DNA of 38,074 nucleotides from Terriglobia bacterium (GTDB lineage Bacteria; Pseudomonadota; Alphaproteobacteria; Acetobacterales; Acetobacteraceae), in the NCBI GenBank assembly GCA_023511585.1, contig JAIMBF010000019.1, positions 1-38,074 of the forward strand. Reading direction: 5' to 3'. The position numbers and the translations under genes were made by a program. Shown piece after piece: positions 24,715 to 32,591 of this stretch (positions are counted from its first letter, which is position 1; each line of letters starts with the position of its first letter). The notes under the pieces are model-generated. The model was not told where the DNA came from and did no database searches. It saw only the letters and a program-made list of their open reading frames with translations.

Positions 24715-25071
24715 ATGTCTTGCCCGCAATCCGATTCCGTTTCCGTCCGTTTTCTTCTGACCGCCGAGGCGGAGCCCGGCTCTCTGTCGCGCCTGCTGGC
24801 GCCGTTTGCCCGCCGCAGCGTGGTGCCGGACTCGATCAAGGCGGAGCGCCGCGGCGATCAATTGGTTGTGGAAATCGGCCTTGCCGCCGCACCGGCCGCG
24901 CTTTTGCATGCCATCGAGGGCAATTTGCGCCAAACGGTAGGGGTGGCGCGGCTTGACCGCAAAGAGCAAACCCCGCTGCGCGCGCCGGCGCAAGAAGATC
25001 GTGCCTTTTTGGCACGCATGCGCCGCGCCGAGGAGCACGCGGCCGGCCGCGCGTATGAGGCGTTGAAGTAA
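24715..25071 (+). CDS. Small ACT-domain-like protein
   Basis: 118 residues, no signal peptide, so cytoplasmic. Residues about 9-75 resemble a single ACT domain: VSVRFLLTAEAEPGSLSRLLAPFA, then RGDQLVVEIGLA, comparable to the small subunit of acetolactate synthase. A charged C-terminal tail (RMRRAEEHAAGRAYEAL) follows. The ATG at 24715 has GGAG 10 nt upstream. No catalytic partner such as IlvB lies nearby. It may be an amino-acid-sensing regulator, but the match is by eye and weak, and the gene could equally be annotated as hypothetical. Confidence 0.65.
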   Translation: MSCPQSDSVSVRFLLTAEAEPGSLSRLLAPFARRSVVPDSIKAERRGDQLVVEIGLAAAPAALLHAIEGNLRQTVGVARLDRKEQTPLRAPAQEDRAFLARMRRAEEHAAGRAYEALK

Positions 25072-25094
25072 GCCGCTGCCGGTACCGGTGCCGC

Positions 25095-25113
25095 GGCCGG
25101 GGCCGGGGCCGGG
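25095..25113. repeat. GGGGCC repeat tract, G-quadruplex-capable
   Basis: Four G runs (2, 4, 4 and 3) separated by CC lie between the ACT-like gene and the protease gene, preceded by the palindrome CCGGTACCGG. This is local low-complexity sequence, about 85 bp upstream of the protease start. Confidence 0.5.
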
Positions 25114-25198
25114 CCTCGGATTTGCAAAAACGGCTTTGCGCATGCAAGGCTTGCCGCAGCCGAACCCGTATCCGGGCTTTCCGAAAGGGTGCACCGAA

Positions 25199-26101
25199 AT
25201 GCCGTTGCCAGGTTTGCCGAAGCCGTTTGCCGTTTTGGCTGCATTTCTCTTGGCTTTTCCGCCCGCCGCTTTCGCGGGCGCATTGGAAAGCGCGGATAGC
25301 CCGGTTGAGCAGGATATCAGCACCGTGCTGATGCAATCGACCTTCGAGATTACCGGGCCGGGCGCCCATCCTTCCGTCGGGACGGGGTTTGTCGTTGCCA
25401 AACCGGGAGCGGATCCTTCGCTACACTATTACGTTCTGGTAACGGCAAACCATATCTTGGACGGCATTGCCGGGCCGGAAGCGCTTTTGTGGGCACGCGA
25501 AAAGGAGGGCGAGAACTGGCGAAAAATCCCCCTTCATATGCGCATTCGCGATCCGCACCATCAGCCGCTTTGGGTGAAACACCCGGCGGCGGATGTCGCG
25601 GTGATGTATGTCGATTTTCCGCCCTCACTCAGGCCTGAGCGCGTGGTTTCCACGGCTTGGTTCGCGGACGACCACGCGCTTGCGGAATTTGAAGTCCGGC
25701 CGGGGGACCCGGTGTTTATTCTCGGTTATCCGTTCGGAACCGAGAGTTCGGAGGGCGGTTTTCCGGTTCTCCGCGCCGGATGGATTGCCTCCTATCCGTT
25801 ATTGCCGTCGCGTTCGATCAAAAAATTCCTAGTGTCTTTCGAGGTCTTTCCCGGAAACAGCGGCGGCCCCGTCTATTTGCTGGACTATAACCGCGTTTAT
25901 GCGGGGGCGACGCATATGGGCTCGATTCACTTTTTGATCGGTTTAGTGAGCGAGCAGGTGACCGTCGCCCACGAGGTGCAAGAGCTTTACGGAACCCGCA
26001 AACAGAACTACCCGTTGCACGTGGCCGTCGTGGTGCCGGCATCGCTGATTGCCGACACCATCGCGATGCTGCCCGTTTTGCCCTCGGCCGCGAGCCGCTG
26101 A
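25199..26101 (+). CDS. Exported trypsin-like serine protease
   Basis: 300 residues. A signal peptide covers residues 1 to about 26 (FAVLAAFLLAFPPAAFAGA). The chymotrypsin-fold triad is visible as VTANHIL (His85), AADVAVMYVD (Asp132) and GNSGGP (Ser221). No PDZ domain is present, so it is not a DegP-type protein. The ATG at 25199 has AAGGG about 10 nt upstream; the frame opens at 25088 with a Pro/Gly-rich segment that is probably untranslated. Predicted in the periplasm or secreted. The target is unknown. It converges on rplI with an 18 bp gap. Confidence 0.85.
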   Translation: MPLPGLPKPFAVLAAFLLAFPPAAFAGALESADSPVEQDISTVLMQSTFEITGPGAHPSVGTGFVVAKPGADPSLHYYVLVTANHILDGIAGPEALLWAREKEGENWRKIPLHMRIRDPHHQPLWVKHPAADVAVMYVDFPPSLRPERVVSTAWFADDHALAEFEVRPGDPVFILGYPFGTESSEGGFPVLRAGWIASYPLLPSRSIKKFLVSFEVFPGNSGGPVYLLDYNRVYAGATHMGSIHFLIGLVSEQVTVAHEVQELYGTRKQNYPLHVAVVVPASLIADTIAMLPVLPSAASR

Positions 26102-26119
26102 CAGCGCCCACGCATCGGA

Positions 26120-26695
26120 TCAGGGAGCCGGGGCGGAAGGCGGCTGGGCCGGGGGTTGCTCGAGGAGTGCGGCCGCTTCCGGACTTTCCTCGCGAACCGC
26201 TTCCACCGCCTCGCCGCGCGCGCGTTTTTCGGCCTCTTCCACGGAACGCGCGACATTCACGGTGACGGGGATGATCACCTCCGGGTGCAAGGTGACCCGC
26301 ACCGTGAAAAGCCCGAGCGCCTTGATCGGCCGGTCTAGAACCACCTGTTGGCGGTTGATGCTGAGCCCGGCTTCGGTGCAGGCCTCGGCAATGTCGCGCG
26401 CGGTCACCGAGCCGTAGAGATTGCCGGTTTCGCCGGCGGAGCGGATAATGATCACGGAAAGCCCGGCCACGCGCTCGGCGAGCCGCTCGGCTTCCTCGCG
26501 GCGCTTGATATTCTGCGCCTCCAGCTGCGCCCGCTGCTGTTCAAAGCGGGCGCGGTTTTCCTTGGTTGCGCGGATGGCCTTTTTTTGCGGCAGCAGCCAG
26601 TTGCGCGCATATCCCGGGCGCACCCGCACGACATCGCCCATCTGCCCCAGCTTTTCCACGCGCTCGAGCAAAATCAATTCGACCGCACCGGCCAT
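26120..26695 (-). CDS. rplI: 50S ribosomal protein L9
   Basis: 191 residues. The N-terminal domain is [21 protein letters not shown] followed by [15 protein letters not shown], the L9 signature. A long central helix runs from about 45 to 75, and the C-terminal rRNA-binding domain ends near residue 150. A Pro/Glu/Ala-rich tail of about 40 residues goes beyond the standard 150, as often in alphaproteobacteria. Last gene of rpsF-rpsR-rplI, with AGGAG before the ATG. Confidence 0.97.
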   Translation of the reverse strand: MAGAVELILLERVEKLGQMGDVVRVRPGYARNWLLPQKKAIRATKENRARFEQQRAQLEAQNIKRREEAERLAERVAGLSVIIIRSAGETGNLYGSVTARDIAEACTEAGLSINRQQVVLDRPIKALGLFTVRVTLHPEVIIPVTVNVARSVEEAEKRARGEAVEAVREESPEAAALLEQPPAQPPSAPAP

Positions 26696-26710
26696 TGCTC
26701 GCTCCTTTCC

Positions 26711-26986
26711 TTAGACGACGACGTAAGGCAGCAACGCAAGAAAGCGCGCGCGCTTGATGGCCCGCGCCAATTGGCGCTGATGCTTGGCGGACACCGCCGT
26801 GATGCGTGAGGGCACGATCTTGCCGCGCTCGGAGAGAAAGCGGGAGAGCAGGCGCACGTCCTTATAGTCGATCTTCGGGGCATTGGGCCCGCAGAACGGG
26901 CAGGATTTCCGCCGCCGGTAGAACGGCCGGCGCGCGCCCACCGCGATGCGCCGGTTGGCCGGGCTGATATCGTGTGTCTCAGACAT
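26711..26986 (-). CDS. rpsR: 30S ribosomal protein S18
   Basis: 91 residues. It contains [23 protein letters not shown], the conserved cysteine-bearing N-terminal part, then [40 protein letters not shown], which is the S18 core binding 16S rRNA next to S6. It lies 6 bp after rpsF and 15 bp before rplI in one ribosomal operon. Standard length for the family. Confidence 0.97.
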   Translation of the reverse strand: MSETHDISPANRRIAVGARRPFYRRRKSCPFCGPNAPKIDYKDVRLLSRFLSERGKIVPSRITAVSAKHQRQLARAIKRARFLALLPYVVV

Positions 26987-26992
26987 GGCTCA

Positions 26993-27490
26993 TTATTCCT
27001 CTTCGGATTCCGGCAGGCCGGGGAATTCGTCCAGCAAGCCTGCGCGTTCGTCGAATTCGTCGGGCTCGCGGGCGCGGAATTCCTCGCGTTCTTCTTCCGC
27101 GCGGCGGCGACCGCTGTCAAACCGGCCGGCAGGCTTCGGACCGCGTAGGCCGCGTTCGCGCTCTTCCGAGCGGCGCGCCAAAATCGGCGAGGGGCCTTCC
27201 TCGATCGCGGGCACGCGCACGGTGAGAAAGCGCAGGATATCTTCGTTGATCCGAAGCTGCCGCTCCATTTCCGTGACCACCGAAGGCTTCACATCCAAGC
27301 CGAGCAGCATGTAATGGCCCTTGCGGTTCTTTTTGATGCGATAGGCCAAGCTTCTCAGGCCCCAATATTCGCGTTTTTTCACCGCGCCGCCCTCGGCCTC
27401 GGCCAGCGATGCGATCTGATCGGCAATCGACTCAACTTGCTGTTGCGTCACTTCGCTGCGCGCAACCAGCACGCATTCGTAAAACGGCAT
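26993..27490 (-). CDS. rpsF: 30S ribosomal protein S6
   Basis: 165 residues. The N-terminal ferredoxin-like fold is recognisable by MPFYECVLVARSEVTQQQVES, YWGLRSLAYRIKKNRKGHYMLL and MERQLRINEDILRFLTVRV. Beyond residue 110 is an Arg/Glu-rich tail ending in a run of Glu, as in other alphaproteobacterial S6 proteins. First gene of rpsF-rpsR-rplI. AGGGG precedes the ATG, and a structured leader lies immediately upstream at 27505-27532. Confidence 0.96.
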   Translation of the reverse strand: MPFYECVLVARSEVTQQQVESIADQIASLAEAEGGAVKKREYWGLRSLAYRIKKNRKGHYMLLGLDVKPSVVTEMERQLRINEDILRFLTVRVPAIEEGPSPILARRSEERERGLRGPKPAGRFDSGRRRAEEEREEFRAREPDEFDERAGLLDEFPGLPESEEE

Positions 27491-27504
27491 TTTTTAACCC
27501 CTAT

Positions 27505-27532
27505 GGCTGTTTCGGCCCTTGCGGGCACAGCC
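27505..27532 (-). promoter_or_regulatory. Candidate S6:S18-binding leader hairpin of rpsF
   Basis: On the minus strand, GGCTGT pairs with ACAGCC as the outer stem. Inside is GCCC-GCAA-GGGC, a 4 bp stem capped by a GNRA-type tetraloop. CGAA is bulged on the 3' side, so a CCG triplet lies at the bulge. A bulge with conserved CCG next to the rpsF ribosome site is the published hallmark of the S6:S18 autoregulatory leader. It lies 14 nt before the rpsF start. Further upstream, 27528-27580 can form an outer GCCGGA/TCCGGC stem enclosing two small hairpins. Confidence 0.5.
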
Positions 27533-27631
27533 GGACCAATCCTCGGGAGGCCCGAGCGCTTCGCTCCGGCAGGGAAGCCGCGCGTAAAGCACATCGGCGC
27601 CGATTCCGCAACAGGGAAAGGCGCGCGGCGC

Positions 27632-28459
27632 TCACGGCTGCAGAAGCGCTTGGTGCAGCGCCTGCCAGCTGGCTTCGTCGGGGGCGCAGATCAGGCCTCC
27701 GGTGGTGACATGCGGCCGATACGGCCCGCCGTCGAACTGCGCCGAGAATCCGCCGGCCTCGCGATGCAACAACCAGCCGGGCGCGTGGTCCCATGGCATA
27801 AGCCGGTTAAAAATGACGAAATGGCAATGGCCGCCGGCGAGCAGGCGATATTCGTGCCCGGCGCAACGATAATCCCAGCATGCGGCCACGCGCGGCAGGT
27901 TCCGACACACCAGCTGCCGCTGGGTTTCGGGTAGAAATCGCCAGGAGACGGTACCCGTCATCCGTCGCGCCGGGACAGGCTCGGCCACCGCCAGCCTTCG
28001 GCGGTTGCCTTCGCGATCTTCCAGCCACGCGCCGGCGCCCTTGCGGGCGAGGGCGGTGCTGAGGCCCACGGGGTCGTGGATCGCCGCGCCGACCACCTCG
28101 CCTTCCCAAAGCACCGCGCCCATGCAGGCAAACAACGGCAGGCCCGCAGCGAAGTTGGCGGTGCCGTCCAAGGGGTCGATGACGAAGGCGAGCCGCGCGG
28201 ACGTAAGCCGCTCGAGCCAATCGGGCGTGCGGGCGCTGGCCTCCTCGCCGATGATCACGGCCTCGGGAAAGCGGCGCGCCAAGGCTTCCGTGATGGCGGC
28301 TTCGGCGGCCTCATCGGCATCGGTGACCAGATCCAGCGGGCCGGATTTCCGTCGCACCTGCTCGAGGCGAAGACGCTGAAAGCGCGGCATGATCTCCGCC
28401 GCCGCAGCATGGCGCAAAATCGCTGCAAACTCGGCGAGCTCCCGTTCCCCGAAATTCAT
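27632..28459 (-). CDS. Inositol monophosphatase-family phosphatase
   Basis: 275 residues, cytoplasmic Mg-dependent phosphatase. The family motifs are IIGEEAS (near residue 70), IDPLDGTANFAAG (near residue 94) and WDHAPGWLLHREAGG (near residue 223), which together hold the metal-binding acidic residues. In alphaproteobacteria this group includes histidinol-phosphatase HisN and inositol-type phosphatases; the substrate cannot be fixed by eye. The ATG at 28459 overlaps the hflX stop as ATGA. The much longer open frame upstream lies inside hflX and is not used. Confidence 0.88.
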   Translation of the reverse strand: MNFGERELAEFAAILRHAAAAEIMPRFQRLRLEQVRRKSGPLDLVTDADEAAEAAITEALARRFPEAVIIGEEASARTPDWLERLTSARLAFVIDPLDGTANFAAGLPLFACMGAVLWEGEVVGAAIHDPVGLSTALARKGAGAWLEDREGNRRRLAVAEPVPARRMTGTVSWRFLPETQRQLVCRNLPRVAACWDYRCAGHEYRLLAGGHCHFVIFNRLMPWDHAPGWLLHREAGGFSAQFDGGPYRPHVTTGGLICAPDEASWQALHQALLQP

Positions 28460-29778
28460 CCGGCCTGCTCGAAGCGCGCGCGATCGGACGGCCAAAGCCG
28501 TACGCGGACGCGAATGGCATCCTCGGCGTCCTGGCGCTCGATCACCTCGCCGTGTTTGTAAAGCCAGGCAAGCCGCGCCCCTTCGCTCGGCGCGAGCGCG
28601 TAATCGGCGATCTCCATTTTGGCCGCAAGCCGCTCGTCGATGGCGCGGCGCAACGCGGGAAGCCCCTCGCCGGTGAGCGCGGAGACGGGAATCGCCTCGG
28701 CCAACGAGGGCATATGCTCCACCCCGCCCAGCAGATCGCACTTGTTCAGAACTTCGATGGTTCGCTCTCTCCAGGCCGGATCCAGCGTGCCGTCGCGGGC
28801 CATGGAGTCCAGCACGCCGATGACATCGGCTCGCTGGGCTGCCGTATCGGGGTGCGCCACATCGCGGACATGCAGGATGAGATCCGCCTCGGCCACTTCT
28901 TCCAGGGTGGCGCGGAAGGCGGCGACCAGCTCGTGCGGGAGCTCCGAGATAAACCCGACCGTATCGGAGAAAATGACTTGCCGCCCCGAGGGCAGCGTCA
29001 CCCCGCGCATGGTGGGATCGAGGGTGGCGAAGAGCTGTTCCTTGACGAAGACCGAAGCGCCGGTGAGCGCGTTAAACAAGGTGGATTTGCCCGCATTGGT
29101 GTAGCCCACCAGCGCAACGATGGGGTAGGGCACTTTGCGGCGCGCGATCCGGTGCAGAGAGCGGGTACGGCGCACATCTTCAAGCTCGCGCCGAATGCGC
29201 GCGATGCGCTCGCCCAGCAAACGCCGGTCGGTTTCGATTTGCGTCTCGCCCGGACCGCCGAGAAAGCCGAAGCCGCCGCGCTGCCGTTCCAGGTGCGTCC
29301 AGGACCGCACCAGGCGCGAGCGCTGGTATTCCAGATGCGCCAGCTCGACCTGCAGCGCACCTTCATGGGTTGCGGCCCGCTCGCCGAAAATTTCCAAAAT
29401 TAACCCGGTGCGGTCGATGACCTTGGTGTTCCAAGCCCGCTCCAGGTTGCGTTGCTGAACAGGGGTGAGCGGGGCGTTGACCACCACCACGCCCACATTC
29501 AGCCCCGCCAGCGCGCGCGCGATGAGCTCCACCTGCCCGGGGCCGAGCAGAGTTGCCGGCCGGCGCACGCGCAGCGGCAGGATCGCCGAATGCACCACCA
29601 CCAGACCGATGGCGGCTGCCAGGTTGATGGCCTCGGTCAGCCGCGCATCGGCGGTGCGGTGCTGCGGATGGTGGTTGGGCCGTTCCCACGGCAGGATGAC
29701 CGCTGCCCGGGTCGGCGACGAAGCGTTCGAGGCTACCAGTGGCAATTTGGGCCGAAGCGTTCTAGGTTCCGGGATCAC
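28456..29778 (-). CDS. hflX: GTPase HflX
   Basis: 440 residues, ribosome-associated GTPase. The N-terminal domain contains [23 protein letters not shown]. The HflX signature [15 protein letters not shown] is near residue 165. The GTPase motifs are [12 protein letters not shown] (G1), DTVGFI (G3) and NKCD (G4). In family members it splits or rescues 70S ribosomes under stress. It starts with GTG, overlapping the hfq stop, the classic hfq-hflX pair. The downstream phosphatase overlaps as ATGA. Confidence 0.95.
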   Translation of the reverse strand: MIPEPRTLRPKLPLVASNASSPTRAAVILPWERPNHHPQHRTADARLTEAINLAAAIGLVVVHSAILPLRVRRPATLLGPGQVELIARALAGLNVGVVVVNAPLTPVQQRNLERAWNTKVIDRTGLILEIFGERAATHEGALQVELAHLEYQRSRLVRSWTHLERQRGGFGFLGGPGETQIETDRRLLGERIARIRRELEDVRRTRSLHRIARRKVPYPIVALVGYTNAGKSTLFNALTGASVFVKEQLFATLDPTMRGVTLPSGRQVIFSDTVGFISELPHELVAAFRATLEEVAEADLILHVRDVAHPDTAAQRADVIGVLDSMARDGTLDPAWRERTIEVLNKCDLLGGVEHMPSLAEAIPVSALTGEGLPALRRAIDERLAAKMEIADYALAPSEGARLAWLYKHGEVIERQDAEDAIRVRVRLWPSDRARFEQAG

Positions 29779-30062
29779 CCGCTGCCGACCGTTGCAGGTT
29801 CACGGTTCGGGGCGCGCTCGGCTTCCGCCTTTGTCGCGTCGAACAATTGCACCGGGGTTCCGGGCATGACTGTACTGACGGCGTGCTTATAGACGAGCTG
29901 AGTATGCCCATCGCGCCGGAGCAGCAGCGAGAAGTTGTCAAACCAAGTAATAAGCCCCTGCAATTTCACGCCATTGACCAAAAAGACCGTCACCGGCGTT
30001 TTGTTTTTACGGAGGTGGTTCAGGAATACATCCTGAACATTTTGGGATTTGTCATTGGCCAC
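29775..30062 (-). CDS. hfq: RNA chaperone Hfq
   Basis: 95 residues. The Sm1 motif ([28 protein letters not shown]) and the Sm2 motif ([10 protein letters not shown]) are complete. A short, disordered C-terminal tail of about 20 residues is typical of alphaproteobacteria. It forms a hexamer and pairs small RNAs with mRNAs. The start is a GTG at 30062 with AAGGAA 8 nt upstream. It is followed by hflX with GTGA overlap. The 123 bp upstream separate it from the HAD gene and presumably hold its own promoter. Confidence 0.96.
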   Translation of the reverse strand: MANDKSQNVQDVFLNHLRKNKTPVTVFLVNGVKLQGLITWFDNFSLLLRRDGHTQLVYKHAVSTVMPGTPVQLFDATKAEAERAPNREPATVGSG

Positions 30063-30185
30063 GACGTCATTCCTTTTTGCATCTTATCTGTAACAACCGA
30101 CTTGCCCACGCGTGGCGTGCTGGGTCACGTTATTATTTTAGGAAGCGCATCCCGCTTCCGCAAGCATGCCTGGTTTGTGCAGCGC

Positions 30186-30827
30186 TTATGCAATTTTACG
30201 GAGCAGCGCTGCCAAGGCGGCCGCATCGGGGGCATGGAGATCGGGCGAGAGGCTTTCCACCCCGCCGTCGTGCTCGGCATTGCCGAGAAGCACGGCGGTA
30301 AAGCCGGCTGCCCGCGCGGCTTTCATATCGATGGCGCTGTCGCCGATATACCACGCATGCCCGCCGGAACGCGGCGCCAGGGCGGCCAGCGCCATTCGCA
30401 AGGGGGCAGGGTCGGGCTTGTCGGCCGAGGCATCGCCCGAACCGATGGCGATGCCGAAGCGGTCCTGCCAGCTGAGATGGGCGATCTCGCGACGCAAGAC
30501 CGAGCCGGACTTGTTGGAAACCACCCCTTGCGGCCAGGCCTTGCCGACTTCCAGCATCGCCTCCACCCCGGGCTTTGCCGAGAGCGCGCTAAGGTGCTCT
30601 TCTTCCAGCCTAGCGTAGAAAATCTCGCGCGCCCGCATCCAATCGGATCCGAAGAGATCGGGGAAGGCGTCGCGCAGCGAGCGCCGCGCCCGCGCCCGCA
30701 CTTCCTCTTTCGACCACGGCGGCATGCCGAATGCGGCAAAGGCGGCGTTCATGGCGGAGGCAATCGCGCTCCAGCAATCGACCAAGGTATCGTCCCAGTC
30801 GTAAAGGAGTACGTCGGGGCGGATCAT
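30186..30827 (-). CDS. HAD-family hydrolase, phosphoglycolate-phosphatase-like
   Basis: 213 residues, cytoplasmic Rossmann-like phosphohydrolase. Motif I is DWDDTLVD with nucleophile Asp10, motif II is VVSNKSG, motif III is the Lys in ADKPDPAPL, and motif IV is YIGDSAIDMKAA. A helical cap lies between motifs I and II. The start overlaps the dat stop as ATGA, so both are translated together. It lies between dat and hfq, an insertion into a commonly seen dat-hfq neighbourhood. Substrate unknown. Confidence 0.88.
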   Translation of the reverse strand: MIRPDVLLYDWDDTLVDCWSAIASAMNAAFAAFGMPPWSKEEVRARARRSLRDAFPDLFGSDWMRAREIFYARLEEEHLSALSAKPGVEAMLEVGKAWPQGVVSNKSGSVLRREIAHLSWQDRFGIAIGSGDASADKPDPAPLRMALAALAPRSGGHAWYIGDSAIDMKAARAAGFTAVLLGNAEHDGGVESLSPDLHAPDAAALAALLRKIA

Positions 30828-31708
30828 GCCGCCTTTCCTGCCGGCGTAGCGGCTGCCTCCTCCGCGACGTGGCGGGCAAAGATATCGAAGACTTTGCGCG
30901 TGAGTTCCCCGACTTGGCCGTTGCCGACAGGATTTTCGTCAATTGCGGTGATGGGGCGGACGAAACTGGTAGCGCTGGTGAGAAAGACCTCGCGCGCAGC
31001 TTGCATCTCGGCGAGACTGAAGGGACGCTCCGTCCAGGCAATACCCTGCCGGGCGAGCAACGCCGCGACGGCCTCGCGGGTGCAGCCGGGCAGCACCGCG
31101 TGATCGAGCGTACGGGTGCAAAGCCGGCCGGCCGCATCGACGATCCAGACCGTGGAAGAGGCGCCCTCGGTCACCATGCCGTTGGCGTCAATGAGAATGG
31201 CTTCTTGGGCGCCCCGTTCGCGCGCTGCCTGCTTGGCGAGCACATTGGGCAGAAGCCCCACGGTTTTGATATCGCAACGCGCCCAGCGCTGATCCGGATA
31301 GGTGATCGCCGCGGCTGCCCAGGCGTTGAGATCTTTGGGAAAGGCCGGCGCACGCCGCAGGGTCATCACCACCGTGGGCTTGGGCAAAGGCCGCGGGAAG
31401 GCGTGCTCGCGCGGCGCGGCCCCGCGCGTGATTTGCAAATAAAGCAGCCCGTCCGAGAGGCGATTGCGGCGGATCAACTCCGCCATCAGACAGAGCAAGG
31501 CCGCCTGCGACATTGGCGGTGCCATGCCAATCGCCGCCAGCGAGCGGGAAAGCCGCGCCAAATGCAGCTCGGCATCGATCAACCTGCTGTCCTTGAGGTA
31601 AATGACCTCATAGACACCGTCGGCGAATTGAAAGCCGCGATCTTCCACCGAGACCATCGCAGCGGAAAGCGGTAGAAAACGCCCGTTGACGTAAGCAACC
31701 CGGCTCAT
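30824..31708 (-). CDS. D-amino acid aminotransferase-like PLP enzyme (class IV)
   Basis: 294 residues. Class IV (fold type IV) hallmarks are VSVEDRGFQFADGVYEVI near the N-terminus, CDIKTVGLLPNVLA with the predicted PLP lysine Lys148, EAILIDANGMVTEGASSTVW and VFLTSATSFVRPI. This pattern fits D-alanine transaminase (Dat), which makes D-glutamate or D-alanine for peptidoglycan, rather than branched-chain aminotransferase. The ATG at 31708 has AGGA 8 nt upstream. In Rhodospirillales a dat gene commonly precedes hfq. Confidence 0.9.
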   Translation of the reverse strand: MSRVAYVNGRFLPLSAAMVSVEDRGFQFADGVYEVIYLKDSRLIDAELHLARLSRSLAAIGMAPPMSQAALLCLMAELIRRNRLSDGLLYLQITRGAAPREHAFPRPLPKPTVVMTLRRAPAFPKDLNAWAAAAITYPDQRWARCDIKTVGLLPNVLAKQAARERGAQEAILIDANGMVTEGASSTVWIVDAAGRLCTRTLDHAVLPGCTREAVAALLARQGIAWTERPFSLAEMQAAREVFLTSATSFVRPITAIDENPVGNGQVGELTRKVFDIFARHVAEEAAATPAGKAA

Positions 31709-31837
31709 GTGCAAATCCTGTCGAGAGAGAAATTCATCCGAAACTCCTTTCGCCTTTCACCGTTTGAAGCCGGGCGCCGCCGCTGTCCAGCCCCCGCGGA
31801 GGGGAACGCGAATTCTACGCAAAGCGCAAGGAAATGC

Positions 31838-31867
31838 TTGCACCCAAAGCCGAAGCGGGACAAAATA
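31838..31867 (+). promoter_or_regulatory. Possible promoter of the dsrE-tusA-SQR unit
   Basis: TTGCAC (31838-31843) and AAAATA (31862-31867) are separated by 18 bp and lie just upstream of the DsrE-like ATG at 31885. The implied untranslated leader is short. No FNR-type box was seen in this 176 bp divergent region. Confidence 0.3.
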
Positions 31868-31884
31868 AAACGGGGAGAGAAACA

Positions 31885-32271
31885 ATGGCCGATTTGTTTA
31901 TTGTTTGCCTGTCCGGCTCACGCGAGCGTTTGCAATTTGCCGCCATGACCGCTTCTGTTGCCGCCGTTTCCGGCCGGGCGGTTTCGGTTTTCCTTTCCAT
32001 GAACGCGTTGCCCTATTTTGTGGCCGGCAGCGCCGCAAGCCCGGAGCCGGAGGGCAAGGTGGGCGCGATGCTGGATGCCAAACACGCGCCGAGCGTTTTG
32101 CATTTGTTTGAGCAAGCGGTGGAATTGGGTGAGGCGAAACTCTATGCCTGCTCGATGGCCATGGATGTGCTGGGCGTGGGCGAAGACGGACTGGCCCCGA
32201 TCCTCTCCGGACCGATGGGTTTAACAAAATTTTTGAGTGATGCCGAATCCGGCCAACTTGTCGTATTTTAA
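31885..32271 (+). CDS. DsrE-family sulfur-carrier protein
   Basis: 128 residues, cytoplasmic DsrE/DsrF-like fold. Residues 1-35 form the opening strand-helix ([23 protein letters not shown]). A conserved-looking single cysteine occurs in [13 protein letters not shown] near residue 90, the expected persulfide or thiosulfonate site of DsrE2/DsrE3-type proteins. The ATG at 31885 has GGGGAGAG upstream. It is directly followed by tusA and SQR, a combination known from sulfur-oxidising bacteria and archaea where DsrE3 and TusA pass sulfane sulfur or thiosulfate. The subtype is inferred from context. Confidence 0.82.
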   Translation: MADLFIVCLSGSRERLQFAAMTASVAAVSGRAVSVFLSMNALPYFVAGSAASPEPEGKVGAMLDAKHAPSVLHLFEQAVELGEAKLYACSMAMDVLGVGEDGLAPILSGPMGLTKFLSDAESGQLVVF

Positions 32272-32322
32272 GCGGGAGGTTCGCGCCGCTTGCGGTTTGT
32301 CGGATAAGGAGATGTTTGCGCG

Positions 32323-32553
32323 ATGGAAACTCGGATTGTCGATGCCCGCGGCAGCTTTTGCCCCGGGCCGCTGATGGAGCTGATTACCAATATGAAAATG
32401 GCTCAGGTCGGCGAAGTGCTGGAACTGCTCTCCACCGATAAGGGCTCGGCCATGGACGTGCCCGAATGGGTGAAGAAAGTCGGGCACGAGATCGTAGAAT
32501 CGCACCAGGATGCAGAAGGCGTCTGGCATATTCTGGTTCGGAAGATGAAATGA
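32323..32553 (+). CDS. TusA-family sulfurtransferase
   Basis: 76 residues, a two-layer alpha/beta SirA/TusA fold. The carrier cysteine is Cys13 in FCPGPLMELI, giving the CPxP motif. VGEVLELLSTDKGSAMDVPEW and the late GHEIVES and WHILVRKMK segments complete the fold. It probably holds sulfur as a persulfide and exchanges it with the DsrE-like protein. It sits between dsrE and SQR, so a role in sulfide oxidation is more likely than tRNA thiolation. The ATG is at 32323. Confidence 0.92.
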   Translation: METRIVDARGSFCPGPLMELITNMKMAQVGEVLELLSTDKGSAMDVPEWVKKVGHEIVESHQDAEGVWHILVRKMK

Positions 32554-32591
32554 TACCGCGCATCTGACGGCACAATTAAGGGAGGGATCAT

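Noticed and set aside
26993-27120. The acidic tail of S6 as a possible frameshift or fusion
   Set aside because: Charged C-terminal tails on S6 are common in alphaproteobacteria, and the frame is continuous to the stop.
27632-28741. Longer version of the inositol-phosphatase frame starting at 28741
   Set aside because: The extra 94 codons lie inside hflX and are arginine-rich. The ATG at 28459 overlaps the hflX stop and starts the conserved domain.
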